Of a stretch of 60,037 nucleotides of DNA, positions 16,201 through 24,900 are shown piece after piece. The DNA lies in the IMG/VR virus record IMGVR_UViG_3300030085_002970, positions 1-60,037 of that record, one strand, 5' to 3'. Position numbers and translations under genes: made by a program. Within the stretch, counting starts at the first letter, position 1. Every line of letters begins with the position of its first letter. The DNA comes from a virus. The notes beneath the pieces were generated by a model. That model worked only from the letters and a program-made list of their open reading frames with translations. It had not been told where the DNA came from and did not search any database.

Positions 16201-17557
16201 TTGCTTCAAGAAGTTCTTCTATGTTTTTAACTTTTTGAGCTATAAATCTACTACTTGACTCATCAGCTCTTAAAGCAGCGTTTATTTTTCTACCTCCAGC
16301 TGTAAGAGCGCCACCACCAATTAAACCTGCAAAATACTGATCCCAAGCTTCTTCACTACCCATATAGCTACCTACGTCTTTTATAGCATCTTCAAAAGAC
16401 ATTTGTTTACCTATATTTTGGTTCATACGCTCTATTAAACCTTGACCATACTCAGTCCAAGCTTCTTTTTGACTAGCAGCCAAAAGACCAAAGTAACCTC
16501 TTTTTTTAAAAGATTGTTTGGCTATTTCTCTAGTAATACCTTTAAAACCAGCTCTTTCTAAAGCAAAACCTAAACCACCAAATAAAAGTGGTAAACCTAA
16601 TTCGTCTTCACCATTTTCTAATAATTTTTGAAAACCATCAGGATCGTCACCATACAAAGCTTTAGCCTTTTCTTCGTTAAAAGACATATATGACATACCA
16701 CCCATTTGAAGAGCCATAGAAGTACCAAAGGTAAGCCTAGCGGCTGCAAACTGCATAGCAGCGTCTGTAACAAAGTTTAAACCTTGTAGAAAAGTATCGC
16801 CAACTCTTCCGTTTTTTACAGCATCAAGAAATCCTTTGCTATCTGTTATTGGAAGTTTGGCTATTTTAGCATTAAGTTCAACATTTTTTTTATGAACTTT
16901 TAGTAGTTCTTCTTTATAAAGATCATCAATCTTTTTTCCGTTTTCATCTACTAAGTAAACAGGATTTTCAAACTTTCTAATTGAACCATCATCTGTTATT
17001 TCATATATAGGAAACGAAGCTCTTTTTTTCAATAGCTTATAATACTCAGCGTTTTCAGGAGCGTCATGACCATCTCTTTTGTGAGCTTCTCTATCAAAAC
17101 TAACAGTTTTTCCAGTTTCAGAGTCATACAAGCCTTCTTGTTTAGTTCTAGCATCTCCTGCTCTAAAAAAATTAAGAAAACCGTCAGTATCGTTTAAAGG
17201 ACTAGTATCAACTACGTTTGTCATGAACTCAGAAGTTGGCGTAATTGCAGAATCAAAAAAAGCATTAAGAAAACCTGTTGCTTGATTTACTTTTGATTCA
17301 GTAGCTGGTCCTAAATGTTGTTTAAACATATTCATAAGACCTTCAAAAAAACCAACTTCATCTTCTACTTCTTCGTCAGTTAAATCTAAATCAATACCAC
17401 CACCTAATCTTTGTCTTGGTGAAATAACTGGTTTTGGAGGTTCTGTAGAGTCTTCTAGTTTTTTTGCATCAGGATATGCAGCTAAAAACTCTTGCAACTT
17501 GTCTGATGAAACATCAAATACCTCACCTGTATTAGTATTAATATACTGTTCTGCCAT
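10244..17557 (-). CDS. Giant polyvalent ejection-type protein with zincin and HAD-like domains
   Basis: A 2437-residue protein beginning MAEQYINTNTGEVFDVSSDK, with FLAAYPDAK just after, a start I associate with large internal virion proteins of marine podoviruses. Around residue 640 it has GIHEVLHGLL, an HExxH zinc metallopeptidase motif. Around residue 1580 it has STFDFDETLI, and further on VFVLTARMQEA and YFVDDALPN, the order expected for a HAD-type phosphatase. Long helical segments surround both, a hydrophobic stretch (MVFYSLQTALFMAMF) lies near residue 2220, and the end is an almost pure lysine run before EPYFLDI. Such fused enzymes usually travel in the capsid and are injected with DNA. 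The placement next to internal-virion-like proteins supports this. Confidence 0.75.
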   Translation of the reverse strand: MAEQYINTNTGEVFDVSSDKLQEFLAAYPDAKKLEDSTEPPKPVISPRQRLGGGIDLDLTDEEVEDEVGFFEGLMNMFKQHLGPATESKVNQATGFLNAFFDSAITPTSEFMTNVVDTSPLNDTDGFLNFFRAGDARTKQEGLYDSETGKTVSFDREAHKRDGHDAPENAEYYKLLKKRASFPIYEITDDGSIRKFENPVYLVDENGKKIDDLYKEELLKVHKKNVELNAKIAKLPITDSKGFLDAVKNGRVGDTFLQGLNFVTDAAMQFAAARLTFGTSMALQMGGMSYMSFNEEKAKALYGDDPDGFQKLLENGEDELGLPLLFGGLGFALERAGFKGITREIAKQSFKKRGYFGLLAASQKEAWTEYGQGLIERMNQNIGKQMSFEDAIKDVGSYMGSEEAWDQYFAGLIGGGALTAGGRKINAALRADESSSRFIAQKVKNIEELLEAKARTTSIKEQKKYDDLIQAQQEDLNEFLAQNSKLSEYLSTKQEDGLNNLLSNIRKTRKEIKEAKSLFNKGLISEQEFKALESTLKQRERSYNDGIISIKNDANMSLLMEELDGTGSLIKNVKNLQQQVFRTEAEFLDALKTEMLAKGKTEADFEKTTKGFQIDGLKIGGKLMINAEVAAQNNAIGIGIHEVLHGLLKTTVQGKDGNLSEKGELIVKDFIKTLSNNEKKLIEEVLDKGGYRTGKEFKEYGEEYLNFYAQLSKQGAFEPTSKVGQFISNLFRTETEFKKVNFETGADTKAFLDAMVADSKKGIYRKEIQEFVSKQDFTIDDADIKFSKQAIDKLGSESELGNSFREKDVGKFYYDAEVDQIITEIKNKGYLDNLIAAKYKGGRAPREFIDKVVAELTPHIKNFNPETNDSLFGWINSQIANKAGNVYNREYKADEVSRAKEIGERTEEGELKIQVEAETDASIEQFEEEDVSIAARARQRKTKEQTGQEQEVKQSKLRKALGFETGGDMYSTILNSIKKSIVIAYRKTQNIKDPSKRAKAIDELLRKEYFSLTSDVFKPLKNFFGAKPYIKNLKLHREAMFNTISVADLVQMERKVPEDKRKFTTFVKQLTSKKEVEDAVRKEQLPLDALNKIDQGQAVNLYKRRIPTEPELVEFADQPAINPETGERSGLKGTRKDGFVKALGITLIKDATMEARQSEEVRSRIEDDGVSYEAEIQELAAAIGRESNIMFSRTQIIDGLADNVLDELSKLATGKTKLENIVSIEYDKKGKAKYSLKIPFKKRYEKGGREYSNSDKNKAAEIIYKMHQANEYGELKDEQLKQDLVTKIVKKSKPGEKINLGLALEYRIKSMFKKAIANTALQLKKGKGDIYVALNNIVVGVESKLDIARGVSQTINFLSNGNLTFANKNETANQDGVLYDDIIGDLIKDQYNQISKDLKKAGLGEIKNGNELTDAQASWLNDNKSKYSTSTNIDGDYFSWAYAHGKYSKMPQGFVQVGQKLYVMTTGNENVDKVSNAVAAEFNRLNPNNKIQRLKLKEGETIELVARIDRPKKGKIKYRISPRINEFKFVDSKANLLDASQTKSFIKSTETTLNSQLKIQNSRKLVKARDNSLKPSRGMSTFDFDETLIIEGKNFVTATKDGETVKIPSAKWPIDGPRYAEENWDFDFSDFVNVRGGKEGPLLQKMKNQIAKYGNKNVFVLTARMQEAAQPIHEWLKSKGINIPLENITGLGNSTGEAKALWMLDKYSEGYNDMYFVDDALPNVKAVQEVFDQLDVKGKSVQAKINFSRSLDQDFNKIIEEVTGIESEKRFSDIKARKRGSDKGKFRFFIPPSHEDFVGLLYNFMGKGRKGDKHRDFFEKALIKPLNRAYKELDTAMQSIANDFKALNKNYPDIKKKLKKNTADGDFTFEDAIRVYIWTKNGHEIPGLSKKDQDMLNEYVTLDPVLQNYANSIESISRVDGYIPPTESWDIGSLRSDLMDATGKIGRSQYFTEFIENSNEIFSKDNLNKIEAAYGKSVRESIEDMLYSIRTGEKRPQGQNKIVNQFVNFINGAVGTVMFLNMRSALLQQMSIVNYMNFADNNLFAMAKAFANQKQYWADWVFIFNSDTLKQRRGGIRTDVNAAELVQTASRSRFPMRVIIQKLLAAGFTPTQIADSVAISTGGATYYRNRTNKYIKEGLSQKEAELKAFNDFNEITQSTQQSAREDMISAQQRSAVGKFVLAFQNVTSQFNRLGKKAFLDLKNRRITPPYDNQFQSDVSNLARLTYYIGIQNMVFYSLQTALFMAMFDDEEELTEKEEKSRGKKFEYAVNGAIDSVLRGTGVYGAIAATVKNMAIQWDKQRDVKYNKDESAVLRAALDISPPLGIKARRIVAAEKTLNYNEKVIDHMKLSDIDNPIWPAVTSYFELVNIPLNKTYNKVQNIRQSLNKEHSALERVMMFFGWSQYNLDLENEKMKKIKEETKKKKKKKKKKEPYFLDI

Positions 17558-17563
17558 TATTTA

Positions 17564-19267
17564 TTAAAATTGCTTTTTAAAAAATGAAAATCCACCTTTC
17601 TTTTCTTCTTCTTTTTTCTCATCTTTTTCTTTTTCTTTTTCTTTTTCTATATTAGAACTATCCTTATCATTTGGATCTGTATTAAAAGTATTGTTAATCT
17701 TTGGTCCTTCGCCAAGATAATCCATTATTCCTTTTGTGTTAAAATCACTACCATAAGAGTTTATAACAGCTCTTCTACTAACATTTTTATACTCTGGTTT
17801 ACCATCTTTTATTTCAACTCTTTGCCAGTTTTTACCAGTCCAATTAAAAGTTATACCTGTGTAAGCTCTAAAAGTATAGTTTTCACCCATTTTACCATTT
17901 TCTATATCTTTAAAAAGCTTAACTTCATTAATAATATCATCACCAAAAACTTGATTTGTTTTATTATCTAAATAAATAGAGCCATAGTTTCTATCAGGAT
18001 CTATACCAAATTGAAAAGCTCTTCTATTACTAGGATTTCTTGGATTCTTTTTCTCATATAAGCCTATACCATCTTTGTTTGCTTTTTTAAATTGTTTATC
18101 AGTCCAGGCTAAAAATGCTTCTTTAGCTTGTGGGTTGTTATAATTCATGGCTTCTCTACGAAGTATATTCATGTTAGCTAATATTGTTACATCTTTAAGA
18201 TCTTCTTCGCTAAATATACCGTCTTCACCAGCAAAATCTTTTGCAGTAATTTTTCCATCACCATCGTCTTTAAATCCTTCTGTTTTTAGCGTAACAAGAT
18301 TTAATATTTCGCTTGATAATTCTATATCATCACCACTTATAGCATCAAAATAGCTAATATCAGAACCAGCAAGACCTCTATTTTTAGTTAAAGCTTTCCA
18401 ACCGTTTTCAGTAGCAACAGCTTCTCTTGTTTTCTTTTTAGCTAAGTTTAACATTGTTGTAGTTGCTTCTTTACCTGTTTTTTCACCATGATCTTGAAAG
18501 CCAGCACTTAAAGCATCAACAGCTTGTATAAGCTCTGTTTGTTTAGGTACAATTAAGTTTTCAACATCTCTATGATCTTTCCAAAGAGCTTGTTCTTTTT
18601 TGTCTGTTGTTGTTATTCTTCCTAGCTCATCAATTTCTGAAATATATTTACCATCACTAGTTTTCATATAAAAACCTAGCTCGTCATCTCTATAACCAGT
18701 TTCTGAATATAATCCTTTATGTTTACCTGTTTTTATAGGATCTCCTTGCGCCGTAATAGTACCGTGCCACAATAAATTTTCTGATCCTGTAGCTAACGGA
18801 TCCATATCATCTATAGCAACCTGCTGTAAACTTTTTTGTATTCCATTTCTAGCGTACTGCCCGTCATTTAGTATTTTATTCTTTTTGCTGTCCCAAGCAT
18901 CTTTATCTTTTCTAAACGCGTCTTTATCAAATGATTCGTCATCATTTCTATAATCTCTTCTTTTTGGTTTATTTTTTCTATGAGCTTTCCACTGTTCAGA
19001 TATAGGTTGCACCATGTTTTCGTTACCACCAAAACCCATTTTAGTTTTTAATCTTTCAGCAGCCTCTTTAACCAAAGGCGCTGCTATTTCCAATGTAGTG
19101 TTAATTAACTCAGCACCTTGTTTCGCATATACATTCATTAAGTCAATTTGACTTTTACTCATCTGTTCAAAAGACTTGCTCATGTCTAACGGCACGCCGG
19201 CCATACCAGCTCTTGCCGCTGCCGTTGCTATAGTAGCATCTGCTCCTTGTGTTAGTTTTATTGCCAT
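17564..19267 (-). CDS. Internal virion-type protein with EF-hand-like motif
   Basis: A 567-residue protein starting MAIKLTQGADATIATAAAR. The middle contains DDGDGKITAKDFAGEDG, which fits an EF-hand or dockerin-like calcium loop (D-x-D-G-x-I-x-x-x-D-F), with a second acidic segment (GIFSEEDLKDV) after it. The end is Glu/Lys-rich and then FSFFKKQF. It lies between the giant ejection-type protein and the gp14-like protein, with only 6 and 2 bases between genes, so it probably belongs to the ejected core. Calcium binding is inferred from the motif only. Confidence 0.6.
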   Translation of the reverse strand: MAIKLTQGADATIATAAARAGMAGVPLDMSKSFEQMSKSQIDLMNVYAKQGAELINTTLEIAAPLVKEAAERLKTKMGFGGNENMVQPISEQWKAHRKNKPKRRDYRNDDESFDKDAFRKDKDAWDSKKNKILNDGQYARNGIQKSLQQVAIDDMDPLATGSENLLWHGTITAQGDPIKTGKHKGLYSETGYRDDELGFYMKTSDGKYISEIDELGRITTTDKKEQALWKDHRDVENLIVPKQTELIQAVDALSAGFQDHGEKTGKEATTTMLNLAKKKTREAVATENGWKALTKNRGLAGSDISYFDAISGDDIELSSEILNLVTLKTEGFKDDGDGKITAKDFAGEDGIFSEEDLKDVTILANMNILRREAMNYNNPQAKEAFLAWTDKQFKKANKDGIGLYEKKNPRNPSNRRAFQFGIDPDRNYGSIYLDNKTNQVFGDDIINEVKLFKDIENGKMGENYTFRAYTGITFNWTGKNWQRVEIKDGKPEYKNVSRRAVINSYGSDFNTKGIMDYLGEGPKINNTFNTDPNDKDSSNIEKEKEKEKDEKKEEEKKGGFSFFKKQF

Positions 19268-19269
19268 GT

Positions 19270-19950
19270 TTACCCTACTTGATTAATTATTGTATCTGGA
19301 GCTAAAGCAGCAGCACCCATACTAGCTACACCACCTATTAAAGCTCCACCAAGAGCGCCATACATACCCATACGAGCACCTTGCATCGATGATATATTAG
19401 CAAGTCCAGACATTTGGTTTGCTAAAGCAGCTTGCTGACCAGCGGTAGCCCCAGCTAGTAAATTATACTCAGCTGCTAGCAAAGTACTTTCTCTACCAAA
19501 TTCAGCTTGTTGAACAGCAGCTTCACCTTGAGCTACTAATTGTTGTCTTCTTTGCTCTCCTTGAGCTGCTAACATCCTAGCTTGATCTAATCTTTTAGCG
19601 TAATCAACTGTAGCTTGTCTATCTCTTAATCTACCCTGCTGTGAAAGCGATGTAGCTAAACCAGCAATACCAGAACCACCAGCAGCTCCACTTAATTGAC
19701 TAAGTATACTAGCATCTCTTTGTGCTCCTATTTCTTGCTGTAATCTAACATCTGCATCAGAAACTTGTAAATCTTCAAAAGTATTTTCAACATCTGCAAA
19801 AGGATTTTCAAACTGAAAGTCTGTAAAAGCTTGCCTTTGCGCAGCAACATTTGCTTCTGCAGCAGCTAATCTACCTCTTTGTTCTGCTAGTTGAGAATCT
19901 GTAGCTTGCTGTATTTGATTTTCTATATCTCTTTGTCTATTTTTTCCCAT
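19270..19950 (-). CDS. Internal virion protein (podovirus gp14-like)
   Basis: A 226-residue protein rich in Ala, Gln and Gly. A long helical N-terminal half (EQRGRLAAAEANVAAQRQAF) is followed by GAAGGSGIAGLATSLSQQG and a hydrophobic Gly/Ala-rich end (MGMYGALGGALIGGVASMGA). This layout resembles the small internal core proteins of T7-like and marine podoviruses that form an ejection channel in the cell envelope. The glycine-rich tail could span a membrane. It is tightly linked to the two larger ejection-type genes. Confidence 0.62.
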   Translation of the reverse strand: MGKNRQRDIENQIQQATDSQLAEQRGRLAAAEANVAAQRQAFTDFQFENPFADVENTFEDLQVSDADVRLQQEIGAQRDASILSQLSGAAGGSGIAGLATSLSQQGRLRDRQATVDYAKRLDQARMLAAQGEQRRQQLVAQGEAAVQQAEFGRESTLLAAEYNLLAGATAGQQAALANQMSGLANISSMQGARMGMYGALGGALIGGVASMGAAALAPDTIINQVG

Positions 19951-19951
19951 T

Positions 19952-20368
19952 TTATAAAAATTTAAAAGCTTCGTACTCTGTCTTATGCATATCCCACTTT
20001 AGTTTTTTGTGTATTTTTTGCATAAATCTATTGCCACATACTGTAAAAAGCTGTACTACGCCATAAGACTTTGCTTTGTCTTCTATACACTTTATTAACA
20101 ACTCTAAAACTTGTTGTCTGTCTTTTTCTCTATATTCTGGATTAGATACAACCCAAGTCGGTCCGTAAGCTACTAAAGGATTTATGAAAGGATATAAAAA
20201 TCCAGCAGCTACAGGTATGTCGTTGCTTTCTATTACAAAACATGTACCATCATCTGGTAATAAGTTTCTTTTAACAGGTATTGATCCGTTCCACCACCAC
20301 TTCCACCACTCACAACACATTTCATAATCACCTTCTTTAAAGCTTCTAAAGGTTATTTTATTATTCAT
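19952..20368 (-). CDS. GNAT-family N-acetyltransferase-like protein
   Basis: A 138-residue protein with the GNAT layout: strand-helix start KITFRSFKEGDYEMCCEWW, central strands (CFVIESNDIPVAAGFLYPF), and a later segment VSNPEYREKDRQQVLELLI, where acetyl-CoA normally binds. The classical R/Q-x-x-G-x-G/A loop is not obvious, so catalysis is not certain. Similar acetyltransferase genes sit beside internal virion genes in several marine podoviruses. The substrate is unknown. Confidence 0.65.
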   Translation of the reverse strand: MNNKITFRSFKEGDYEMCCEWWKWWWNGSIPVKRNLLPDDGTCFVIESNDIPVAAGFLYPFINPLVAYGPTWVVSNPEYREKDRQQVLELLIKCIEDKAKSYGVVQLFTVCGNRFMQKIHKKLKWDMHKTEYEAFKFL

Positions 20369-20417
20369 TATTTAATTAAATTTAATTCCATGTTGGTATA
20401 GTCACAGTTTTTGGCCT

Positions 20418-20786
20418 CTATTTACTGCTTTCAATAACTTGAGCACCTATTTCAAATAAGCTAGGCCTAAACCTTTCATCTAATCCACTTATTGGAGAAT
20501 TGTTTATAAATCTTGCTGTAACATAAGTACCTTTAACACCAGCGCTTTCTGCAGTTTGATTTTTAACTACAAAAAGAAAATCATTAACACCTGGAGCAGT
20601 TGTTCCGTTTGTTTCAATTTGGTTAGCTGTTAAAGCACCTGCTGGTCCTATAGCTGTAACGTAACCACAAAAATTTCCATTAAGAGTATCTGTATATCCA
20701 TTTACTACAGGATGGCTTACTATACCATCCCCTATTGATAATAAAGTGTTATCGAAATTATTTGCTAATGTTATTATTATTGCCAT
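20418..20786 (-). CDS. Small structural-type protein
   Basis: A 122-residue, beta-strand-rich protein starting MAIIITLANNFDNTLLSIGD. It contains GYVTAIGPAGALTANQIE and ends FEIGAQVIESSK. No family is recognised. It follows the 400-residue structural gene by 1 base and precedes the acetyltransferase gene by 49 bases, so it is in the tail or adsorption gene block. A tail-associated or decoration role is inferred from position. Confidence 0.5.
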   Translation of the reverse strand: MAIIITLANNFDNTLLSIGDGIVSHPVVNGYTDTLNGNFCGYVTAIGPAGALTANQIETNGTTAPGVNDFLFVVKNQTAESAGVKGTYVTARFINNSPISGLDERFRPSLFEIGAQVIESSK

Positions 20787-20787
20787 T

Positions 20788-21990
20788 TTAAGATGCTGTT
20801 CCTACTGTTATAAAATTATCTAATTGCAAAGAAACTGTAGCGTCAAACGCAGGTTGTCCAACGGTTAATATAGTTCCTCTAATATTAATGTTTTGTGAAG
20901 ATCCTTTAAAAGTTAAAACTGTACCAGCCGTTAAAGACTGCGCTACATCACACGTGAATAATCCTTCTGTTTCACTAGCTGTTACAACATTTATATTATT
21001 AGTGCTAGTATTATCGACGCCAGCGCCAGTAAAAGTAACATGACTACCTCCACTTAAACCGTATGTTCCATTAATAGCTACTTTAGCGTTTGATCCATCA
21101 GTAGCTTCATCTGCAACACTACCATCAGCTCTAACTAATCTAGTTATAGTATTACCAACAGCCTCTGTGTTAGTATATTGAAATCTAGTTAAGCCAGTAG
21201 CTTCACAAATTGCTCTACCACCTATTGCTTTAAATTTCATTGTTTCTCCATTTTCAAAAGCAACATTATTATTAAACTCTAGCGTGTTATCTCTTATAGC
21301 TGTAACAACAGTGCCAGCCGTAGGTGCTGTTGTGCCTTTGTGAAAAACTAAAGTCATACCAACACCTATACCAGTCGCGTCTGCTACTACAACCCTATTA
21401 GAGCTAACAGCATCGCCTAAAGGATTTTCAAGTACATTTTCTGTAGTTTCAAAAATAAAATCACTGTCTACAGGTTGTCTAATTAATCTTAAACCAAATC
21501 CATTAGTGTCAGTTTCTACGTTTTCAACAGTTATATTTAAATCTGTATCAACAGTTTTCATAGAACCTGGATTATCAACGACTGTTAATGCACTTGGTAA
21601 AGTTTTATAACTTGATGTTTCAGCTGTAGCAGAAGAAATACTAAGCGTAGTATTAGCTACCTGTGATACAGTTTCAATTATTGATTTTCTATTTCTTGAT
21701 ATTGTAGTTAAACTTGATGGATCAGGAATTAACAAAAAATTATAGTTATTAGTACCTGAAGGAAAAGTTATGCTACTAACATATTTAACAGAGTTTAAAG
21801 TAACTTTTAAATTATTATTTACCCCAAAACTAGAAGTAAAAGTTTTTGTTTTAAAGTCATAAAAAGTACTATTACTTGAAGCTACTTGTAAAAAAAACTC
21901 AGAATTAACACCACCTTCTACAGAAAACTGTCTAACTTCTCCTGCAGTAGATAATTTTGATTTGTTTATTGTTAAGTTATATATTTGCAT
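20788..21990 (-). CDS. Structural-type protein, Thr/Asn-rich, probable tail component
   Basis: A 400-residue protein with high Thr, Ser, Asn and Val content, predicted to be almost all beta strand (for example EFFLQVASSNSTFYDFKTK). No family is recognised. It lies directly between the 3364-residue tail-type protein and a small structural gene. The composition is typical of fibre or tail-surface proteins. Confidence 0.5.
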   Translation of the reverse strand: MQIYNLTINKSKLSTAGEVRQFSVEGGVNSEFFLQVASSNSTFYDFKTKTFTSSFGVNNNLKVTLNSVKYVSSITFPSGTNNYNFLLIPDPSSLTTISRNRKSIIETVSQVANTTLSISSATAETSSYKTLPSALTVVDNPGSMKTVDTDLNITVENVETDTNGFGLRLIRQPVDSDFIFETTENVLENPLGDAVSSNRVVVADATGIGVGMTLVFHKGTTAPTAGTVVTAIRDNTLEFNNNVAFENGETMKFKAIGGRAICEATGLTRFQYTNTEAVGNTITRLVRADGSVADEATDGSNAKVAINGTYGLSGGSHVTFTGAGVDNTSTNNINVVTASETEGLFTCDVAQSLTAGTVLTFKGSSQNINIRGTILTVGQPAFDATVSLQLDNFITVGTAS

Positions 21991-21999
21991 TTTTTTATT

Positions 22000-24900
22000 T
22001 TAGTAGCCGCCACCGCCGCCAGTTCCTCCGCTAGTTGGCGGTGGAGTAGGACTTGGTGTAGGCGTTTGTACGTTTTGATTAACATTAAAATTATTTGGTT
22101 GTACCAAGTTTACAACTTGAGGTTGAACTTGAGGTTGGTTTGGTAATGGTAAAGAAGCAGCTGCTGGCGCAACATTAGGCTGTGGAGCGTTTGTGTCAAC
22201 AGCCTCTTCAACAACTCCTAGTCCAAAGCTACTATTTTCTCCAGCAGAATAATCCTCGTATAGATAAGGAACTGCATATACATCTTGACCTCTTATTTCA
22301 GAAAGCCACAAAGACTCTTTTTTAATAAAATTTAAAACGTTACCTTGCTCTAAATCTGAAGATATATTAGCAACTGCCCAACCTTCTCTTTCAGTTTCTA
22401 AAAAGTAATCATCATTACTTAAAAAGTTTTCTGGATTTAAACCAATCAAATTGTCACTAGAAAAATCATTTTTAGCTTGACTTCCTTGGTAATTTATAGA
22501 CATAAACTCTTTGGTTACAGATGGCATGTCATTAAACACGACGTCTACAAAAGAATTATAAGCTTGACCATAAAAATTATTAATATCACTTAATATATCA
22601 TGGTGCTCGTAAAGCTTACCTTCTTTTATAGTGTAGTAGTTACTACCTAAACTTAAACCAGATTCTGGAATAAAGCTTTTAAAACTAACCCAACCTTTTG
22701 TTTTTTCTTTATAACTAACAGTTACTCCTTCTGCGTTTTGAGTAGGAAGTTGATAAAAAGTTATATTATCAAGAGTTCCACTAATTAAAGCACCATCTCC
22801 AATTCCAGCATTTTGATAAGGTGTTAAAATAGGACTAGCAAAATTATAACCTGCTATTCCATATAGATTAATAACTATAGTATTTTGAAGTGCAGGCGCT
22901 AAATACAAACTGTTACCTGCGCTACCCGTAGGGCTAGGATTACCTATTCCAAATATATTACCATAGTTCACGTTAGGAGTAATCGACTGACTACTTGGAT
23001 AAATATCAAAGTTTAATGTTCCATTAGATATTGTATAAGTCGGCGTCGGATATACTGTAAAGCCATCACCATTTTGATTATAGTAATACACTTCCATCAT
23101 AAACTGTTCAACACCTGTTGCGGCTGGAGTATTTCCATCATCAAACTGTACACCAGTAAGATTTATATCCATACTAAATCTATAATAAATATTTCCTGTA
23201 GGATTTGTAAATTCTTGAATGTCACCTATATATTGAGTTATCTGAAAAGGATGTCCATTAGGATTTAACGAAGAAACTTGTCCCGCTGGAGCTTCATTAA
23301 ATACTATAGCTTCTTGACCAGAGTCCCAATAAATGTAGTCTTGACCTTGAGAATAATCAAAAAGTCCATTTACTAAACTCCAAGCGCCAGCTGTACCACC
23401 ACCAAAACCTATAGTGTTGTCTTGAAGTATTATATTTTTAATAATACATTTTAAATCACTATTTAAACACTTAAATCTAATCATGTTTGTTATTGAAGCA
23501 TCAGATTCTCTTCCAGCGCCATGCAAGCTATCAAAAACATTTACACCTGGTAAAGCGGTTCCATTAAAAGTACCTGAAGGCGTAGAGTCATCAAAGTTAA
23601 AGCTTATAGAGTATGTACCTGAAGCGTCTACAAAATCACTAAATACAATACCAGCATGTTCTCCAGCAGCATAATCACCTAAATTATTAGCTATAGTAAG
23701 CTCAAGCTTAGTACCTATTGAAGTTGAAAGCACGCTACTACTAGGATTAATGTCACCAATAGGCAAAGGTAAAGCTTCAACATCAAAAGTTAATGTATAT
23801 CCATCCATACTAGGATTTTGAGGAGCTATATTAGAATTATTAGCACTATTAAACTCTTGTTTCCATTCAGGCCTAAATTGAGTTTGAGGACCAAATCCTG
23901 GATATATATTTATATTATCAACATTAAAACACAAAGCGTTATCTTTGTAAAAAGCAGGATAAGGATGATAATCATTACTTACTTCTGTTAACCAGTTTAC
24001 ATGTAAAGGATTGAGTGTTTGATCATAATTACTTGGATTTGTATACCAATTATCTGCGTTACCACCACCATTGAAGTAGTTAGCGTTACTAATATTGTTT
24101 ATTTTAATATCAGTTACATTAATTTCGAAAGGATTAGTACCTGAACTTGAAAAAACGGCTAACTTAAGTTGATTTGCAAAACTAATCCCGTTATTATCAG
24201 GAACACCCATAACACAAGAGTTTGCGCCAACTTGAAATATAGCGCGATAATGAGTGGGATTCGCCCAACCAGTAGCGCTATACAAAGTATCTTCTGGAGT
24301 AGGAGATGCAATAGCTGTAATACTTCCTTGCGGGAGTGCAGGAGAAGAAGATGGTGCCCATAAATCACCATAATAAAAAGGTGGAATATATCCTCCAGAA
24401 CCATTGCCAACATTTGAAGCAAGATCTTGACCTGATGTAAAAACGCCACCAAACTGTCTTGTAACAGTAGCGGCACCCGCAAAAGTATTTATAAAACTAC
24501 CTGCACTATGATCAATAACGCCACAAACCACTATACCTTCTTGTACCCCTGATACAGCACTTAAGTCTTGATACAAGTGAGAGTTGTCTACTTCTATAAC
24601 AACCTCGTACCAGTCGCCTGCTACCCAGTTAAACGAGTTAACTTGATCAATATACTTTGTTCCAGTTACAAGGTTATCCATTTTAAAATTACAACCCGTA
24701 AGATTAGATATACCATTAGAATCAATAGGATAGTTTGCCGGATGTAATGCTCCACCAAATGGATTTTGAATTGTTAAGTTATAGTTACCAGGCGTTACAG
24801 GATATTGATTGTATGCGGTAGTACCGTTTCCTTCTCCAACATATAGATATACGTTTGTTCCATTTGGATCTTGTCCAACTATCCACTCTCCTTCATTAAA

